In this document: in pieces, positions 9,051 to 21,152 of the stretch
Layout: each line of letters opens with the position of its first letter
Position numbering within the stretch: the stretch's first letter is position 1
Assembly: GCA_001466705.2 (NCBI GenBank)
Contig: LATX02000254.1
Span: 1-64,000, forward strand
DNA: 64,000 bases
From: Moniliophthora roreri
Taxonomy: Eukaryota > Basidiomycota > Agaricomycetes > Agaricales > Marasmiaceae
Direction of reading: 5' to 3'
Notes under the pieces: model-generated
What the model saw: only the letters and a program-made list of their open reading frames with translations
Databases searched by the model: none
Told to the model about the DNA's origin: nothing
Translations under genes and position numbers: made by a program

Positions 9051-11796
9051 ATTAAATGGATGGCTGAGCTAATGGGGAGATGATTGTCAAGCTGGATTGC
9101 CCAAGCCTTTTTATAATGCCCTAACGCATCCGCGAATGCATAACTTGGACCGTACAAACGCGTGCTCAGACTGACTGAAAGGGTATTCAAAATCGGGTGT
9201 TTGAAGATGAATAGCGAGGCACATTACGGAAATAGCGAAGCATATTACGACGTCCGACGGGTAACGGGCGTCCGGAGGTTGCAACCTCGACTCGCTGGCA
9301 GGATGGATTGGATACGACTAGGTTAGCCCTGAGCATGATAGTAAATCATCTGGCTGGCGATTGTGGTTCAGAATGGGCTGCAGAGGAGCGAAAGGCGAAC
9401 GCATGCCTTGGGTGATTTCGCCATTTTTAGAAACGCGAAGCCGCCGCCTCAAGGCTCAATGCTCATCCTTTTCTCATCCGCGGCGGAGACGATAGGCTAG
9501 ATAAAGATGCCATTTCCCGACCGTCCCGTCACTGTCACGATCAGTATGCGACCGACAGATAGTGACAATGCCTGAAAGCATCTTCTGAACATAAGAACGC
9601 GCCATTGCTATGCAACTACCTGCTCGTAAGTAGCCTCCTTCGCGTTCGATGCCTTTTGTCTCATTCAAACTTGACCCACTCGCCTGCACAGCCTCCATCA
9701 ACCTTTTTCTGTCTGCTCCCCCTTAGCCTCCTGAATCTTTCTACCACCCTGGGTAGCATCCCTGACGCGGACCTAAATCTGAGAAGTAAACGCGGGTACG
9801 TCATTCGGGAAGTATCTTCTAAGGAAGGCTCGGATGGCTATCCTGAGGTTTGCCGCCGTCTAGGAAGTAATTTGTACTGATGGCGAGGAGTGTGGGCAGG
9901 ACTGAGAGCGGTTATGCGCAAATGGATCCGCTGAGACGGCGTAGACAATTCATAGGGCAAGCGGTTCTTCCAAATGTGACTCGGTCTGTGTAGCTTTGAT
10001 AGTTGTTAGCCAATAGTCGTGAAAGGGGAAAGTAGAGACATACGTTCAATAACCCGCTAAATATTTAATCCGCCGAGTCAATACCGAGTCCTGGACATGC
10101 CCATACACCTTCTTGAGTGTTGCCGCTACACTTGTCCAAGAAGTGCTGATTCAGCGTAGGTTAACAGAGGCGTCAAATCGGCGTGACTAGGTTGCGAGAT
10201 TTGACGAGCTGTGCTGGGGAGCATCAGTCCAGCTTTCATAAAGGAAGAAAATGAATCGGCGACATACAGAGAGCCGATTGCTGAGAATAGATTCCTGACC
10301 GAGCCTTAGAGCATCTCGAAGAGTGCTGAGAATGGTTCCGCATCCAAAGCTCGAAGGAGGGGGATGCATCGCTTCCAGTCACGTTCAGGACGGAACTAGC
10401 GGCATGCACAACATGGGTGGCAGGCACGCTTCAGGCCATAGCCTCGTCGTCGGTGCGCCGTGGTAATCTTGGTTTAGAGATCCTGTGGTAGCATCAGCAT
10501 GGAATCTTTACAAGAGTGTTAAGCACTCACTAGGATTTAATAGGGTTGTTTGTATTGATATCTTGAGCGAACGCGCAGAGGCAGTGATCAGTCAGGTATT
10601 TGACCTGTGTTTGCCGGATCGGGAGAATGCAAAGTTGATCAGGGGCACAATTGCTTCTGACAAAGGTATAGAAGAATCGCAGAGGACTATTGGTACGTGA
10701 ACTGATGAAGGATACCAGGTCCAGCGTGAGTACCCGTAAAGAGAGGTGCACGACAACATGCCGCAACCAAGGGGAGGTTGCAGGTTGGCAACACGAGTCC
10801 CCGATAGAGGACCTGAGGGCCGAGAGGCGTGAACAAAAGGATAAGTGCGCTATCGCGTAAACTCCCTGTTCAAAGGACAAGTGGTATCCGCATCGCTGGC
10901 ACTACTCGAGGGGCTCGAGGGGTTGACTACGGAAAGAATAGAGCTAAGAGTGCTTCTGATGATGTCGCTGGTTCGGAAGGAGTCTGTAGGGGCGTGAGCT
11001 TGATGGAACAGTCACAATAGCTAGCAGAACACACCAATGATGAGCCAGCGAAGAGACTGATGATAAGCGAGAGTGGCCGGAGAGAACAAAAGTCGTTAGC
11101 GGCTGAAGATGGACGTGAAAGAGTAGACGCACGTTTCACACTGCCCATTGCAAAGAGATTACCACTTCATTTCATCCAATTATCTGATCATCTCAGTTCA
11201 CCATGTTAAGCATCTCACTTGAAGCTAACCCGTCCTCTTTTTGGTCGCTATTGACGGTGTCGAGCCTTTCGCTCCAACATGAGCACGTCCGGCGAGGGAT
11301 CTTGCTAGCAATGAGGGGATAACCACAAAATATTTTCATCTCTTGTGAATGAATCCTGTGGATCCTGTAAAACTCATCAGAGATAGGAATCGCTAATGAT
11401 ATTCGTAGCGACAAACCAACATTATTGGGCCGTTTACACCGTCTTCCTAAGGGGCAATCCGAAAAGTAAAGTTGATCTGAATTGGTGAATCTTAAAGGTG
11501 TGTAGAAATGTTAGAGATTGGGAAGACGAAAATAGCTCGAGCGAGTTGATGATGGTCGAGGAAGAGTGACGGCGCTTACGTGCTCACTGCTTTCAACCGC
11601 GTCGCTACTTTTGAACCTCCAAAATCTAAACGGTGGGACAAGTTACTTCATTTCGAGGACTGAATATTGGAATAAATCAATCATGTTCGTAATATTACGA
11701 GTATACGAGTGTCCATGCAGGTATGCATGCAAAGAACCCCCAAATAGCTATTTCAAGTAGCCCTTTCGAGCCCTAAATGTCCAAGAGCTCTTTTTT
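9051..11796. other. Long intergenic stretch, no gene supported
   Basis: No frame here shows a recognisable motif, signal peptide or coherent splice chain on either strand. About 11385-11600 (minus) resembles 14210-14440 (minus) at several short blocks, such as the codons around TCGCTACGAATATC versus TCGCTACAAATCTC, suggesting a decayed duplicate. The rest looks like normal-CpG, non-repetitive DNA. Confidence 0.4.
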
Positions 11797-12591
11797 TTAC
11801 AACGAAATAGTAACCCCCACTCTCTCACTCAAACTGATAAAGGCACTAATACCCAACCCATTAAGCGTCACACTCAGATTAACCACGACAGTAACCGCAA
11901 CATTCAAAAAGACTGCAAAGTCTTGGAATATAGGTGCGACGATGGCTGCGACGAGGTCAACATTGATGGTACCATAGACGTGATTGACGAGGTCCACGAC
12001 GAGCTGATAGGGTATGGAGGTGGAGAGTTTTAGTATTATGCAGATCAAGGAGGAAAAGAAAAGGACGTACGTTGACCAATGCAGCAATGGCCACGGCTAT
12101 TTCATAGGTACTGTGATACCCAAAGATGAGATCGACCTCGACTCCAACGTCGCGGTACGCTTTGAAGGCAGCCGGAATGTAGGCGATATGTCCCGCGATT
12201 ATGTCAACGTGGTGTTGGACAATCTCGGTGGTAAGTCGATCGTAGCTCTCTGTCCAAAAGCAGGGAGAGAGAGAGCGGATGGGGTGGTTAGCTCAAGTTT
12301 CGAAAATAAAAAAGCGTAGAGACGAGACTCACTAACGGCATTAACCTCATTTTGAATCCTAACCATAACGTCGAGTATGATATCGTACACGTTCCTATTC
12401 TCGATGTTATCGCGTTTTTTGTGGGTTTCTTGATTGACATCGGGCAGAACCCTAATTTCTAAAGGTGAACGAGGTCGAATTCCAGCAAGTGCACCACCGT
12501 CGCCTGCCTTGGGGCTCGGGAGAGCAGAGACCTGCCAGTTCAAGGTGAAGAAAAAGAGGAAGAGTGAAAGAACTGAACGCCAAGTTTGCAT
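11797..12591 (-). CDS. Small secreted protein, three exons (paralogue 2)
   Basis: Exons 12591-12333, 12249-12071 and 12003-11797 give 214 residues; introns are 83 and 67 bp with consistent phases. The N-terminus is nearly the same as in the gene at 8303-9050 (Met-Gln-Thr-Trp-Arg, hydrophobic core, Val-Ser-Ala-Leu-Pro), so it carries a signal peptide. A longer Pro/Arg-rich linker follows. Exon 2 has the same length and phase as its paralogue; exon 3 is again Val/Leu-rich and hydrophobic. The proteins have diverged strongly outside the signal peptide. Function unknown. Confidence 0.8.
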
Positions 12592-13242
12592 ATCGGAGTG
12601 TCGTTAAAGCGTGAAGACCTGCAGAGAAGGTTGAAATCGGTAAGTGGTACTTACCTGAGCTTTTATACTCAACAGGCGCGTACAAGCGCGTACCTAGATC
12701 ATCCGAGAACGGAAGAAAATGCAGAGTCGGGTGTTTGGAGATGTATATGGGACCGGAATTACGCAATGCAAGCGCAATAGGCAGTGCACCTAAGAGCGTG
12801 TCGGGACAAGCCTGACGATCAAGGCAACGCCAAACCGACTCTTACTTACCTAACTTAGGCCTTGCTCGGGAGCCCAGGTCAACCGGACCAGGATTTTTTG
12901 TTGCACCCTCCTTACCCCACGCCACTAGCGGAAAAGCTCTGAGGGTCAATCTCACCCAGGGTGAATTGGCCTGGGTTTCCGAGCTTGTTTGGGTTATGAA
13001 ATTGAATCGCTCATATGCGGGCCGCTAAAGCCTTTGGCCAAAGGAAAGGCCGTTGATATTGCGGCCCGCCATAATGGACACAAATCCCGATTACACGCCC
13101 TCTCCGGACAGCTTTTCCCAGAGTACCAACCAGGGTCAACCAGTGGTCAACTGGTCCCGACTATCCTTGGGTGCCGAAAAAAGAGTAAGTGAGGAAGACT
13201 GTGATCTGTACTGTAAAAGTAAAGGGTGGAAACTCCCTTCAA
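12592..13242. other. Intergenic, no gene recognised
   Basis: Contains the 5' flank of the secreted-protein gene starting at 12591 and about 400 bases before the tRNA. No further gene seen. Confidence 0.5.
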
Positions 13243-13331
13243 GGGCCTGACTGGGAATTGAACCCAGGACCTCTCGCAGATGAGTAATTTCGTAGCCCAA
13301 AGCGAGAATCATGCGACTAGACCATCAGGCC
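13243..13331 (-). tRNA. tRNA-Pro (anticodon TGG), with intron
   Basis: Acceptor stem GGCCTGA/TCAGGCC with discriminator C. The anticodon arm has CTCGC/GCGAG around TTTGGGT, and the T-loop is GGTTCAATTCC. A 17-base intron follows the base 3' of the anticodon. Removing it leaves 72 bases, the same mature length as the two copies at 43 kb. Confidence 0.92.
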
Positions 13332-15301
13332 AATGAAAATGTATCGTGTCTCTTTCCACTGTGTCAAGGCCAAAGCAAAGCGATGAAAGAGGGTGTATTT
13401 CCAGGATTGTATTCATGCGAGTACGTGTATGAACAGGATGCTTGGTAGTACTGTGAACGAATTTGACGTACATTCAACTGCGCACCGTATTACCGTGAAT
13501 GCCCAATCTTTTCCGGGGTAGCACGGTTAACACTATGTCCTTCGAAACCCTTGGTATACTTCTCAAAAACGTCCTTCATGGGTATTCAAGCCACTACCCA
13601 ACTTCGTGAGCAGTAAGCGTCGTCAAATTTTGAAAATTGGAGGTGGCGTACTGGTCGAGCGAAGACATTGAACGGCCTACCGAGTAGTGGAGATGTTCAT
13701 GAGACTACAAGGAAAGGAATTGAAGTAAGAAGACGCACCAACTCACTAGACAGAACCATCGTGTCTTCATGACGCGCACGGGCGAGGCGCCTGATAAATT
13801 CCTCCGAGCCTTGCATATTCTTAATGAGCCGAGCAGTGGAGTTGAGAACTTGAGTGTGCGGGAAAGCCTTAGCACCTTGAGTTCTGTTTAAGATATTAGC
13901 GGTATCAGAAGAATGTGGTTCCCTGTGTAGGTCTGAGGAATGCCCTCTATCGGGGTGATTGAACAAACGAAGCCCACATTCGGAGATTCGTCTCGCAGAT
14001 TATAGCTGTGAGGCGACGTCCTCACTCTCCGGCAAAAGCTTGAATGAAACGAAAAACTGCGCCTCGGATGAAAGCGACGAGAGCCGTAAGGTGATTTATC
14101 CGCTTTCCAGGATGAGTGGATGATTGAATGAAGTAATTTGCATGAGAGTAAGATGATGACTATGAGGTATTTGCCCTTATTGATGAAAGAATGAGGCTAG
14201 TCAGCGACAGGAGTTGCAAACGAGATTTGTAGCGACGAACCGATGTTACTAGCCTCTTTCATACCCGCTTCTTCCAAACCCAAAGCCCCAGCCCAGCTCG
14301 TACCGTTAGACGAAAGCATGCTCGCGATATATTTCAGAGAAACCGTATCTCGAGAAGAAAAAGTAAAGAGTAGTTCAGAAAGGGAATTTTGTGATAGTCG
14401 AGAAGGAAGAGCAGCGGCGTCCACGTGCACCTCTTGGTCAACCATTACGACAGGTTGCCCAGGTCATATACTGCCTTCTCTACTCGGAAGCGCGCATGCC
14501 GCGCTGGGACCTTGCTTGTCGATTGCTGGGTGTTGAGTGAAATGCCAACCCGGGCCTGGGACGATGTCCTAAGGATTGAAGCAAGTTGGGGTACATGGCA
14601 ATTGCTTGGAATCGGAAGTACGTGTGCCGTGTTGGGACCTTGCTTATCGAACACTGGTGTTCTCACTGAAATACTAGCTTTGGACAATTACAGATAGGAA
14701 CTCGAAACTTGAAGTTTGAAACTCTGACGACTAAAATTCGAGCGCGCGGCTTTGTTTGGAATTACATATATGCGATGCGGCAATATCGCTATATTCAGCC
14801 AAATGCTTCAAAGATCGGTAATGCTTACTTGGAAAGCTCCTTGGTGCGTATACATACTTATCGTATTGATTTCCCATACCCACGATTTTAACGGACCTCG
14901 AATAAAGCGAATAACGACGCGCGGGTCCGAATAAACTAGATGGGAGCGTAAAATTAATGGACCGTGACGGGGGTTAGACCTCAGTTGAGGGTTGAGAAAT
15001 TTATGGTTCCATCATCCGTTGACGCTCTGGTGAGTCGCTGGGCTGAGCTGTACTTGTGGCCCTAAATGAGGGGTGGTCGATCAAATTGACGACAAGGTCT
15101 GAGAAAGTGTTCTGTATTACTGATTTGCATAGATTCTCATTGTTACGTTTGACAGGGGGAATCATTCACAAGTACAAACTAAACACGAGGTAATATGTAG
15201 ACACCGCCCACTTGTCGAGGCCTCAGCTTACCGTCGCTATTAGGACGTTTCTCACTATACCACTCCCATTTGACTCCCACTGGTCCGCACTCGAATAGCA
15301 G
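13332..15301. other. Intergenic with weak coding-like remnant
   Basis: The minus-strand frame at 14197-14445 (82 codons, Ser/Ala-rich) resembles the decayed sequence near 11.4-11.6 kb. It may be the last exon of an unrecognised gene or a pseudogene. A second minus frame at 13697-13966 has no recognisable feature. The 5' flank of the NACHT gene occupies the right end. Confidence 0.35.
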
Positions 15302-17818
15302 ATGTCTTTCTTCCCCTCTGCTCGGAATTTCTCCATTCACGGCGGTGAATTCACCTTGGTAGACAATCGTCAAACATTTCAGATCCCTGGTTCGGGTGAG
15401 TACAACCCATCTGTACTTGTTCAGGCGGCTCATGGTGGATGTAGCGGATGCGAACAAAATTCTTGCACCTGTGGTAAACTATGCTGTCACCAGTGCCTTT
15501 TACGATGCGGAACAACGATTTCCCCCTCCCAATTGCCATCCACAAACTCGTACCAATGTATTAAATCAGCTTAATCGATGGATTTCACATGAATCAGAGA
15601 CCGTACGAGCATATTGGCTGTACGGGCCTGCCGGCGTTGGAAAATCGGCGATTGCACAAAATCTGTCAGAAAAGCATGCAGGTCACAGATTGGCTGCTAG
15701 CTTTTTCTTCTCGCGCAACGACCGTACCCGCGACAAGTTGGACCCCTTTGTCTGCACCATCATCTACCAGTTTCTCACATCAGAGGCGCTGCGGGCTGTT
15801 CTTGGTCCATTCATTACCGACGCAATCCGTTCGGACCCCAAAATCTTCCGTCGTTCATTCGAGACCCAGTTCCGCAGGTTGATTTTGGAGCCATGTTTCA
15901 GAGTCAGCTCAGCGGGGTGGGAAATGCTCCCCAATCTCGTTATCATTGATGGCCTTGATGAATGTCTTGACATGTCGTCGCAAGAGAGGCTGCTCACAAT
16001 GATTCGAGAGGCCGTTGCATCTGTCCTAGCATTTCGCCTTACATTCCTCATTGCCAGTCGCCCAGAGCCTCAAATTCATCGAGGATTTGGCCATGAAGAT
16101 TTCTCTCTCCGTTTGGGTCGCGTTGCAATTGGAGATGACAAAGGTGCCACCCGAGATATAGCGACCTATTTCCGCGACGAGTTTAGTGCACTGCGAAAAC
16201 GGCACCCCGCGCTACGTCACACCGATATGTCGCATTGGCCTGGCGAGGATGTAATCCATCAACTTGTTCAGAGAGCCTGCGGACAGTTTATCTTTGCTGT
16301 AACGGTCATAAAATACCTGAAAAGTGAAGACGACGCGCCCAAGGAACGCTTGAATGCCGTTCTCAGCATTGGCACCGAGAAACTTTCTGCGTCTCCATAC
16401 CCAGATCTGGATCTGCTTTATCGTCAGATCTTGCAGGCATGTCCCAATTGGGACAAGACTCGCCGAATCATTTCTCTGCTTATGACACCTAATTACCATG
16501 AAAGCCGCCATGAAAATTACCGCCGTGACGGCTTTAGATGCTTTGGGTCCACAGGCTTACACTGTGACCTAATTACCTGGCGGTCCACTCGCGTCATTGC
16601 ACTTCTCCTGGACCTGGAACCAGGCGAGGTTAGAAGCCTTATATTCAGATTACATGCCGTTCTAGGAGTACCAAGAAGTCATGATGCAGATATACGCATC
16701 CTACACGCCTCCTTCACGGAATTTCTCCTGGATTCCACCCGTTCCGGCAGCTATCATGTGAAAGGACTCGCCAAGTCAGAGTACTTGGACTATCTAGTCC
16801 AGCTGTTACTACGGACACTCCCATTCTGGTCGAAGAACTTTCCCCCATATCACCATCAGTCGTTTGGTTCAGCATTGGAATTGTGGAAGAGGGACCTTTG
16901 TGTGGGTGAAAGGCTGACCGGAGGGCTGACCGGAAGACTGACTACGGGGCCAGCTGAAAGAATAAATGATAGGCTGACGCTCTATTCCTTGGATTGCTTG
17001 TCCTTTTTGCCAGTTGTGGAGTCTCCTAGTGATGACTTGCTGATGGCTTTGGATCAGTTTGATCCGTACCCTGTTGCGAGCGCTGTTCTGAACATGGGAC
17101 ATAATCTTGCCTCTGGGGCTCTCCAACGGTTCTTTCGTAATTGTAAGCAAGCTGTTGTATGGGCAAAAGTATGTCTGTTTGAATCTGTGTCATAAAAATC
17201 AGAAATTGACATGATTCTGTTCTGTCAATAGGCTCTTGGAGCTAGGTCACCCAAAGCATTCATCAAAAGCTTGATATCAATTTTGCGTGGATTCCGTGTT
17301 GGAGTGTCCTCTGCAACAGTGCAGGTTTGGCCTGGTGCATCTACCTATTGTGAAAGTGTACTTGCTGGTGGAATCTCTCATGATATATCTGGGTTCAAAT
17401 CTGGAGAATCTGAAGTCAGAGAGTACAATCCACCCTCCGAATGGCTCATAACCCCTGTACTGATCTTCTCTATTATCAAGCAAACTCCTGCTCACTGGTT
17501 TGTTACATGTGCCACACACAAAAAGGGTGAGGAGCTCAACAAGCTTGCACTCCTTTTTGCTGCTGAGCATCCAACAATCCTTGGAAGACTGTTCAAAGAC
17601 CTATTATTTGAGACTTCACATTATCACCTTAGCCCTTTGGCATTACTCAAGGTATGTCATTCAATTGATATGTATCTCCTATTCATATCTGAACAATAGC
17701 ATTATTAGCGATGGCATCTTTACAGGATCAAGAAATTGCTAGCAAAGCAAAGGAAAGAGCTTGGCTTACCCAAAGCACCTTCTGTAACTCCTCAAACTCA
17801 TTATGCTCCTCTATCTAG
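15302..17818 (+). CDS. NACHT-domain P-loop NTPase (NLR-like), four exons
   Basis: Exons 15302-15395, 15445-17168, 17232-17651 and 17726-17818; introns 49, 63 and 74 bp; phases agree and give 776 residues. The N-terminus (Phe-x-Ile-His-Gly-Gly-Glu-Phe-Thr) is typical of agaricomycete NACHT genes. The P-loop Gly-Pro-Ala-Gly-Val-Gly-Lys-Ser lies at residues 92-99 and Walker B Leu-Val-Ile-Ile-Asp-Gly-Leu-Asp-Glu-Cys near 196-205, followed by Ala-Ser-Arg-Pro-Glu-Pro. Such STAND NTPases act as intracellular sensors or in incompatibility responses; that role is inferred. No WD, ankyrin or TPR repeats follow. Exons 3-4 encode about 170 residues I do not recognise, in noticeably CpG-poorer DNA than exon 2, so the 3' end may be a later fusion. 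Confidence 0.82.
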
Positions 17819-17878
17819 GATCCCTATTCTTTCTCCTCCTCCTTTCAACTCTATCCCTTTTATTCCTCCCCTGCATAC

Positions 17879-17942
17879 TCCTTCCTCCTCCTCTTCCTCC
17901 TCTTCCTCTTCCTCCTCCTCTTCCCCTCCATCTCCTCTTCCT
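17879..17942 (+). repeat. CTC/TTC pyrimidine microsatellite
   Basis: Run of CCT and CTT triplets directly downstream of the NACHT stop codon. It keeps a frame open that would encode polyserine (17736-18032), but this frame shows no other coding sign. Confidence 0.85.
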
Positions 17943-18547
17943 AGATCTGTCTCTACCACCTCTCCTGTTCTACCCCCACCTCTTCCTAGACCCCACCCTA
18001 TTCCCCTTCCCCTTGTCTATCCTTCCATATAGAATTCAATATGGTCATATATTATGAAAAAGAGGGAGTACTGAGTAGATGAATGAGTTATAACACTAGA
18101 CCACCAGGCTGAGTGACAAGTGGTCTCTCTCTGCAGCACAAATGTAAAGTGTATACAATCTGTAAGTCCTATTGCACTCTTAATATGTACTTCTGGTCAT
18201 CTTCTGGAACATTTTCCTCATATGCTCATTGTAGTGTAGTCTGAGTCTGACTGAAGTAAAGTAAGCATGGTGTATTGCATAAGGTGAGTGGAGGTGATAC
18301 ATAATAACTATTCTGTAGTGTTATGTGTGGTGGTCAAACACCTTTGACCAAGGTCTATGCTGATGAGCCAAATCACCATGCCAACTCATCACCAATAATA
18401 GACCATTCAACAATGCCTCAATTGTTGTCCACCATTTCTGCCATGGGCCTCTGGGCCTCTCATTGTTCTCTCATGTATATATTACTTCCTATGTCCTCTC
18501 TCATATTTTGGTCCTTGTTTCTCATCATTTCACATATAGTTTGATAG

Positions 18548-18810
18548 CCTCAGTTGAGGTAGTCTCACACCTGCAAAAAGTATGTTGCATTATAATAGGG
18601 TTATAACCCCCATAATGCATTATGAGATACATAATCATTAGTGACCCTGTTATATGCCAAGTCAGATATGGTAACCTAGTTGTAATGTAGTTATAATGTA
18701 GTTGTAACATACTATAATAATTACAAGTCCCATAATAATTATAATAAGTTGCAATGCCATTACAACCCAAAGACAACATTACAACCACATTACAACCCTA
18801 CTGGACAGTA
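18548..18810 (+). repeat. TTGTAAT-rich dispersed repeat, copy 1
   Basis: Starts with GTTGAGGTAGT and CACCTGCAAAAAGTATG and continues with many TTGTAAT/ATTACAAC words. The same sequence occurs inverted at 23640-23905. A related GTTGAGGTAGT start also appears in direct orientation at 23424. MITE-like, but no clear target duplication was found. Confidence 0.55.
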
Positions 18811-19058
18811 AATAGGTACCAAATCCTTATCAGAATCACTCACACATATAGCACACATGAATATAAATGCAAAAACCTATATTGAACCACACATACACCA
18901 TACAGATACTCCAAATGAATGATAAGTACTATTCCTACAGCTTCAAGCTAACATACACTTTGAATGTAAAGGTCACTGGCCTTGCCAGCACCCTTATCAA
19001 CCAAAATGCTACAATCACTGTTAGCAACCAACAAAGCACTGATGATAATTTGACATAC

Positions 19059-19200
19059 CAAGTCTTTTGACCAGTCTTGGTGTCATAGATTTGAGCTGTC
19101 CTGTTACAGCTTGTAGCAAGATACTTGCCATCTGCAGAAAAGCAAATGCAACACACAACACCACCTTCACAAGAGGAATGAGGAATCTTGCAATATGCAG
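19059..19200 (-). pseudogene. Tup1-like co-repressor, WD40 exon fragment
   Basis: Minus-strand codons read Phe-Ser-Ala-Asp-Gly-Lys-Tyr-Leu-Ala-Thr, then Asn-Arg-Thr-Ala-Gln-Ile-Tyr-Asp-Thr-Lys-Thr-Gly. This is the first WD40 repeat of fungal Tup1/RCO1-type transcriptional repressors. A splice donor (GTATGT) follows at 19058-19053. The preceding Tup1 exon appears 3.3 kb away at 22473. No further WD repeats are found to the left, so this is a fragment. Confidence 0.65.
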
Positions 19201-19439
19201 TTTGTTCATACTACATTCTGTCTTCTTGACATTGTTGATCAGAGGGGAGAGGTAAGGCACTGGCTACAAGAACACATTTGCTGGTTTCTGGGTCATGGAC
19301 ATGATTGAATTCACTATAAGAGATTATGTGTCAATCAAGAGTGCACAAGAGAGTAGGCTAGTTGGCATACCATTCAAAGTCTGACTCGGTAATACCACTT
19401 GATTGTGCTACACAAAGAGCTGATCTGTTGATCAGATCC

Positions 19440-20870
19440 TGCTCTACTATTGTCTATGTGTGTGCATGGTGATGTGCAGAGTGTGGTTTGGTGTGATCAG
19501 AGTTACCACACTTAGACTCTATTTGATGTTTGTGAACCAAATAAGTGTGTATTTATTTATCGACGTAGAGACTACGAGGATATATTTGTTTAATAATTCG
19601 TTTTTATTGTGTGTTTTCTAGTTTCTATTATCTCAATCAAGCCTAAATACAACAGCTAATTGCGCTAAGGCAATGGTAAGACTACCCTGAAGTGATAACC
19701 CAAGTAATCAAAGACTACAGTACCTCTTGTACTGGATACAACCCTCTTGGTTGTGATCTGTAATGCACTTAAGCCAGAAAACTTCTACTCTGGTAGCCTG
19801 AGCCCTCTCTAAGATGTGTCTACTCAATTTAGAACACACTTAAGCAGGAAAACTTCTACTCTTGTAGCCTGAGCCCTCTCTAGGATGCGTCGACACTAGC
19901 AAAACACTAGCTGCCTCCAGAAAGCCACCAAAACTTTCTGATACAAAGTCTTCTCTTGACTTGAAAACGACTATCTGCTAAAGTGCAGAACAAATATCTG
20001 GCTTTGCTGTCACTATCAAGTTTGGTTTATAGTCTTATATCTCAACTAGGTCTACTCTAAGTCCCTAGAGCCTGACGTGAGGAGGAAAATCTGATCGAAT
20101 GTGATTTCCCTACACAAACAATAGCCACATACAAATATTGCATAGTGGTGGGGCAGATTCCTCTTGCTCCCACCTACAAAATGGCTGTCCTTATATACTG
20201 CTGGAAACAAATATCTACAATAAAATTATAATAATAGGTATATATCATACTGGTCACAGGAAAAATCACAAAATGAACATATATGGGTTCAGTCCCTGGT
20301 CACAATAGTAATCCCATACCATATATAGGTATGCAGGTCACCAATAAATACAATCTTGGGTATTGGAAGCACAACTTGAGCTAGGCCCTCCATGCAGTAT
20401 ATGGGTATCTAGGTTTGGAATCCATTGCTACTGCCTAGGAGTTCCTTATTCCATTTTTCAATGGTCAGAAATACTCTCAACTTCCATAGGAGTCATCATG
20501 TATTTCCTTGTTCCATCTGTCCTATCAGACTGACTCATGCTTATCTCTTATGTGTTTTTTCTCATCTATTGATCCTATCTGATTTCCATCTTATCGCTTT
20601 CTCCTATCTTTGGAGGGATCATTGCATCACCATCTCAGAATGCAGAGTGATCATATACTTGAGCTAATACTCCATCATATATCTGACTTAGATATCGTCA
20701 TATCTTTTCTCTTGGTATATCGTAGGTATCATCCTGAGCTTGAAGGAGCTCTCTGAGAGTAATTGAAGATTGTTTAGAAGTGAAATATCCCCTTGATATA
20801 CAATATATATGTTCAACTACTAGTGTGTCTCTCTTGAACACACTGTATAGAAGTCCCTACAGGTTTCAGG
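19440..20870 (-). repeat. Dispersed LTR-like repeat, inverted relative to 62460-64000
   Basis: Several blocks match the reverse complement of the right end of the window in the same order: CCTGAAACCTGTAGGGA (about 20860 and 62473), GTATATAAGG followed by CAGC (about 20190 and 63247), and TCTAAGTGTRGYAACTCTGATCA (about 19500 and 63875). The TATATAAGG box within a 1.4-kb non-coding unit suggests a long LTR or a non-autonomous element. Internally, a block of about 70 bp is duplicated at 19766 and 19836. No protein domain found. Confidence 0.45.
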
Positions 20871-21152
20871 AGGCTCAATGCACAATATTGAGAGTCTATA
20901 AGTGACTTGGTACCCATGTGGGGCATACCGTAAGCACAATTAACTTATAGCTTTGTGCCATCAAGCATATATAGGTTTTGACTGACTACTCAGGCTCATA
21001 TCAGTCCTTCTATTTCCATGTTTCTTATCATTTCAACTGTTTAAATACGTCTGAACAATGCTCATATGTGTAGAATTTGAAAGGTTTATAAAATTGGCAT
21101 ATTATCAGTACAAGCACAATTCCTTTCAATTTTGGCCAGAGCCTTTCTTTGT

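Noticed and set aside
15179..15457. Minus-strand 92-codon frame over the NACHT start
   Set aside because: Overlaps exon 1 and intron 1 of the NACHT gene; no motif.
17736..18032. Polyserine/proline frame after the NACHT gene
   Set aside because: Created by a CTC/TTC microsatellite; the spliced NACHT frame ends at 17818 before it.
18548..18810. CRISPR-like array of short repeats
   Set aside because: Repeats are irregular TTGTAAT words without constant spacers, and the genome is eukaryotic.
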